From positions 1 to 64,000 of the forward strand of contig CAZFXS010000006.1 in assembly GCA_964523395.1 (NCBI GenBank): a stretch of DNA of 64,000 nt, in the 5' to 3' direction. A model generated the notes under the pieces. It saw only the letters and a list, made by a program, of their open reading frames with translations, did no database searches and was not told where the DNA came from. Below, piece by piece: positions 61,424-64,000 of this stretch. This DNA comes from JANYJZ01 sp964523395 (GTDB taxonomy: Bacteria; Bacteroidota; Ignavibacteria; UBA10030; SZUA-254). The translations under genes were made by a program, and so were the position numbers. How positions within the stretch are numbered: the stretch's first letter is position 1; every line of letters starts with the position of its first letter.

Positions 61424-61565
61424 CTAACAGCATATTGATAGCATGAATTGCGGGGGAAACAGAAAGCAATTCATCATTCTACTTCTGCCTGTTTGTGAAA
61501 ACTCCAAATAACAGCAATTGCTGTTGACCGGATCCTCGGTCATTATCCGCTCAAAGTAAAGGATC

Positions 61566-61982
61566 ATGCAAAAAAAGTTTAAGCGAGAAATATCATCGCT
61601 GGAACAGGTTTTTGATTTTATCGATCGGTATTTTTCAGGAAATACGGTAGAAAAATCTGTCCTCTTCTCTGTAAAATTTGTCATTGAAGAGCTATTCACA
61701 AACATGGTCAAATATAATGTCAGTGACTCACACAGCGATATTCTGCTCAACCTCGATAAACATGGCAACCGGCTTATTATTACGCTTACTGATTTCGGCG
61801 TTGACCGGTTTGATATTACTGAAGTTCAGGATGCTGATGTTTCACTCTCCCTTGAGGACCGGAAGGTAGGGGGACTTGGAGTCCATCTTATTAAGCGAAT
61901 GGTTGATTCTATCGATTATCATTATAGCAACAGAGAAAGCACAATAACATTGACTAAGAATCTGGAGTCTGAATATGTTTGA
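61566..61982 (+). CDS. RsbW/SpoIIAB-like HATPase kinase, second copy
   Basis: The 138-residue GHKL protein has N-box EELFTNMVKYN (E42, N46), LTDFGVDRFD and GGLGVHLIKRMVD. It is the same length as the first kinase but clearly divergent, so the pair is not a recent duplication. It overlaps the following STAS gene by eight bases, which strongly suggests that these two are cognate partners. Confidence 0.87.
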   Translation: MQKKFKREISSLEQVFDFIDRYFSGNTVEKSVLFSVKFVIEELFTNMVKYNVSDSHSDILLNLDKHGNRLIITLTDFGVDRFDITEVQDADVSLSLEDRKVGGLGVHLIKRMVDSIDYHYSNRESTITLTKNLESEYV

Positions 61983-62259
61983 TACCAAAACACTTGATAC
62001 CGGTGAAATTATGCTTTCGGGGAGACTGGATGCCTCTCAAACCGAGAAAGCAAATGCGGTATTATCGCAGATAACCACTTCTAAAACCCTCAACTTTAAG
62101 GATCTAGAATATATTTCCAGCGCCGGATTGGGAACATTACTGGCAAATCAGCAACGGCTTAAGGCACTGGGTCATGGCTTAAAATTGGTGAATTTGAACA
62201 AACATATCCGCGATATCTTCATGTTTACCGGATTTGATAAGATTTTTATTATAGAATAG
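61975..62259 (+). CDS. STAS-domain anti-sigma factor antagonist, second copy
   Basis: The 94-residue STAS protein has the motif LEYISSAGLGTLLANQQRLKALG with candidate phosphorylation serines S48/S49 and the following KLVNLNKHIRDIF. It is nearer to the canonical SpoIIAA/RsbV length than the first copy. It ends 40 bases before the ECF sigma gene, placing sigma control right next to partner switching. Confidence 0.9.
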   Translation: MFDTKTLDTGEIMLSGRLDASQTEKANAVLSQITTSKTLNFKDLEYISSAGLGTLLANQQRLKALGHGLKLVNLNKHIRDIFMFTGFDKIFIIE

Positions 62260-62299
62260 AGAAGAATGTTACCAACTTTTTCACCGGTCGTTTGTATTT

Positions 62300-62833
62300 A
62301 TGATTGAATCAAATGACACATTTCTGGTCTCAGAATGCCTGAAAGGCAACCAAAAAGCCTTCGAGCAGGTGGTTGATAAGTACCAAAAGCCGCTTTTTAA
62401 CGTCGCATACAGGCTGACAGGAAACAGAGATGATGCAGAAGAGGTAACACAGGCCGCGTTTATTAAGGCATTTGAAAAGCTTCACACGTTCAACAAAGAG
62501 AGCAAATTTTTCAGCTGGATATACCGGATCGCAGTAAATGAATCGTTAAATTTCAGAAATGCCAGGAAGCACCATGATTCTTTCAGCGACACAGACAGTT
62601 CAACACACGAAAACCCTGAAACACTCTATCAGGAACGCGAAACAGAAGAATATATCCAGGATGCTCTCGGAAAAATCAAGGAAGAATATCGCGTTGTCAT
62701 CATATTAAAACACCTGCAGGGACTTTCATACGATGATATCGGCAAAATTCTTAATGTACCGGCAAAAACAGTAAAATCAAGATTATTTTCAGCCCGGCAA
62801 TTATTACGGGATATTTTGACAAAACAATTATGA
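62300..62833 (+). CDS. ECF-type RNA polymerase sigma factor
   Basis: The 177-residue sigma factor has region 2 (about 12-75; YRLTGNRDDAEEVTQAAFIKAF, FSWIYRIAVNESLN) and region 4 (about 122-175; YRVVIILKHLQGLSYDDIGKIL, then a helix-turn-helix with VKSRLFSARQ). It should direct transcription of an envelope or stress regulon. Its TGA overlaps the ATG of the next gene (ATGA), the usual arrangement of ECF sigma and anti-sigma pairs. Confidence 0.92.
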   Translation: MIESNDTFLVSECLKGNQKAFEQVVDKYQKPLFNVAYRLTGNRDDAEEVTQAAFIKAFEKLHTFNKESKFFSWIYRIAVNESLNFRNARKHHDSFSDTDSSTHENPETLYQERETEEYIQDALGKIKEEYRVVIILKHLQGLSYDDIGKILNVPAKTVKSRLFSARQLLRDILTKQL

Positions 62834-64000
62834 CCATGCTTACAGACTATCAAATAGAACTTCTCCATCGGGAACTTGATGGTGATAATTCTCCTGCTCA
62901 AACCAGCGAGGTAAAAACTTTGCTTTCGGAAAACACCGAAGCAAGGGAGCTTTTCCAGGAACTCCAGGACGTGGCAAAAGCGCTGAAAGTTCTTCATCCT
63001 GTTGAACCATCGGCTAACCTTAAAAAATATGTTCTTAATAGTTCGGTAGTGCGCAATTATATTTCTCAGCACAGTGCGTATAAGCAACTTCCGGTGAAAA
63101 TTAAAATCACTAATCTACTCTCATTCTTCTTTAATCAACAGGAGGGTTTCATGAACAAACAACATAAATTCATCACCGGCGGCATCGTTGCCGTCGTCGC
63201 TGTTATCATCTATTCGGCAGTGTTTTACCCATGGCCGATGACGCCTGATACCGAAGGAACCATCGGCGGCGTAAAAAAGTATCGTGCTGACCAAATCACC
63301 GACAAGGATGTACAGCTCGACGGTCAGAATCAGCCGGGAAATTCCACCATTGGTACAACAACGGACCCTGTTCTTGCAAAAACAGCAGAACTGTTCCGCA
63401 GCGCACCGGTCGACATGGCAGCTTCATTACTAAAGAGTGCACCGGTTGACAGGCAAATCACTCTCTTGAAGAGCGCACCTGTCGACATGCAAGCTTCATT
63501 GTTCCGCAGCGCGCCAGTTGACAAGCAGATTACGCTTCTCAAGAGCGCACCTGTCGATATGCAGGCCTCGTTGTTCAGAAGTGCCCCGGTTGACAGACAG
63601 ATTACTCTTCTCAAGAGTGCACCTGTTGAATTGGCCGCTTCATTATTCAAGAGCGCGCCGGTGGACAGACAAACATCTATCCTGAAGAGCGCGCCAGTTG
63701 AGAAACAGCAGCAATTTGAACGGAACGCAAGCATCGATATGCAGGCTTCCCTACTGAAGAGTGCGCCGGTTGACATGCAGGCTTCATTGCTGAAGAGCGC
63801 CCCCGTCGACATGCAGGCCTCATTGCTGAAGAGCGCCCCCGTCGACATGCAGGCTTCATTGCTGAAAAGCGCCCCCGTCGACATGCAGGCCTCATTGCTG
63901 AAAAGCGCCCCCGTTGATATGCAGGCCTCATTGCTGAAGAGCGCCCCCGTTGATATGGCTGCTTCCTTATTGAAGAGTGCGCCCGTCGATATGCAGGCTT
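62830..64000 (+). CDS. Membrane anti-sigma factor-like protein with tandem SAPVD repeats (partial, 3' end outside window)
   Basis: An uninterrupted frame runs from the ATG at 62830 to the window end (390 codons). Residues 1-107 are a soluble helical domain (TDYQIELLHRELDG, ARELFQELQDVAKAL) like those of ECF anti-sigma factors, without a visible zinc HxxxCxxC motif. A membrane helix follows (about 113-132), then TIGGVKKYRADQITDKDVQL. From residue 190 there are 16 complete 12-residue repeats, consensus KSAPVDMQASLL, and part of a 17th. It probably binds the sigma factor in the cytoplasm and senses through the repeat region outside. GGAGG and an in-frame ATG at 63151 could start a shorter form without the sigma-binding part. 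Confidence 0.75.
   Translation, partial: MTMLTDYQIELLHRELDGDNSPAQTSEVKTLLSENTEARELFQELQDVAKALKVLHPVEPSANLKKYVLNSSVVRNYISQHSAYKQLPVKIKITNLLSFFFNQQEGFMNKQHKFITGGIVAVVAVIIYSAVFYPWPMTPDTEGTIGGVKKYRADQITDKDVQLDGQNQPGNSTIGTTTDPVLAKTAELFRSAPVDMAASLLKSAPVDRQITLLKSAPVDMQASLFRSAPVDKQITLLKSAPVDMQASLFRSAPVDRQITLLKSAPVELAASLFKSAPVDRQTSILKSAPVEKQQQFERNASIDMQASLLKSAPVDMQASLLKSAPVDMQASLLKSAPVDMQASLLKSAPVDMQASLLKSAPVDMQASLLKSAPVDMAASLLKSAPVDMQA
63141..63153 (+). promoter_or_regulatory. Internal Shine-Dalgarno site and ATG within the anti-sigma gene
   Basis: GGAGG (63141-63145) followed after five bases by ATG (63151-63153), in frame with the long reading frame and just before the membrane helix. It is a better ribosome site than that of the upstream start, which relies on overlap with the sigma gene. 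Confidence 0.5.
63397..64000 (+). repeat. 36-base tandem repeat array (SAPVD repeats), continuing past window end
   Basis: Units of exactly 36 bases start at 63397 and continue to the end (17th unit at 63973). Units 2-8 alternate two types (DRQITLL/DKQITLL and DMQASLF). Units 9 and 10 are irregular (EKQQQFE; RNASIDMQASLL). Units 11-15 are identical in protein and nearly so in DNA, pointing to recent expansion. Confidence 0.95.

Noticed and set aside
63330..63884. Long minus-strand open frame of STGALF repeats (184 codons) opposite the SAPVD array
   Set aside because: It is the antisense of a 36-base repeat that has no stop in that frame; it lacks a ribosome site and promoter, and the plus frame has a domain-bearing N-terminus.
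63397..64000. 36-base direct repeats suggesting a CRISPR array
   Set aside because: Units are contiguous with no spacers, vary at codon positions and encode an in-frame protein; no cas genes are nearby.

Overview
The window looks like chromosomal DNA from a member of the Bacteroidota/Chlorobiota (FCB) branch, most likely an Ignavibacteria-type organism. The main evidence is type IX secretion (T9SS). PorX, the giant SprA/Sov translocon, PorV and the sortase PorU are all present, and several secreted proteins end in the C-terminal sorting domain with the NYPNPFNP signature usual in that group. LptF/LptG permeases, lipoproteins and beta-barrel proteins show a diderm envelope. No insertion sequence, phage, CRISPR array, tRNA or rRNA was found, and genes are tightly packed with many 1-8 base start/stop overlaps.

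Region 1 (1-13660, minus strand): a long operon-like run of sprA, porX, tsaE, tsaB, accD, a small T9SS cargo protein, arginase, exbB and exbD (cut by the window edge). Region 2 (13938-16413, plus): two LptF/LptG family permeases. Region 3 (16458-29760, minus): the porU-porV region. PorU and PorV are followed by an M6-family protein that has lost its zinc-binding HExxH, a lipoprotein, a HEFTH-peptidase/TolB-propeller/barrel fusion and a small membrane-associated protein. A promoter, a structured ~200-nt leader and an intrinsic terminator lie directly in front of porU. Region 4 (30096-37525, plus): a GT5 N-terminal-domain protein, gmhB-like phosphatase, DNRLRE lipoprotein, outer-membrane protein, rpiB, glyA, tatC and a polyprenyl synthase. 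Region 5 (37589-39589, minus): a T9SS-exported subtilase.

Region 6 (40007-48086, plus): a NodU-type carbamoyltransferase, SxtJ and DUF5989 membrane proteins, carA, carB and an SGNH hydrolase. This looks like a self-contained route from carbamoyl phosphate to a carbamoylated product. Region 7 (48154-55552): a DUF4199 protein, a small secreted protein and a 1902-residue T9SS mosaic protein with InlB-like repeats, CSLREA/beta-helix, zinc metalloprotease, VWA-like and ALKYQG-repeat segments. Region 8 (55689-64000, plus): a signalling cluster. It has a periplasmic Reg_prop/Y_Y_Y sensor fused to a PP2C phosphatase, RsbW-like kinase, STAS protein, GAF-PP2C phosphatase, second kinase, second STAS protein, ECF sigma factor and a membrane anti-sigma factor. 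The outer part of the anti-sigma factor is a tandem array of 12-residue SAPVD repeats that runs off the window end.

The most unusual items are the SAPVD-repeat anti-sigma factor within the partner-switching cluster, the candidate attenuator/leader RNA in front of porU, the pseudo-peptidase in the porUV operon, and carAB placed inside a carbamoyltransferase cluster. All functional calls come from reading motifs and layout; no database search was possible.
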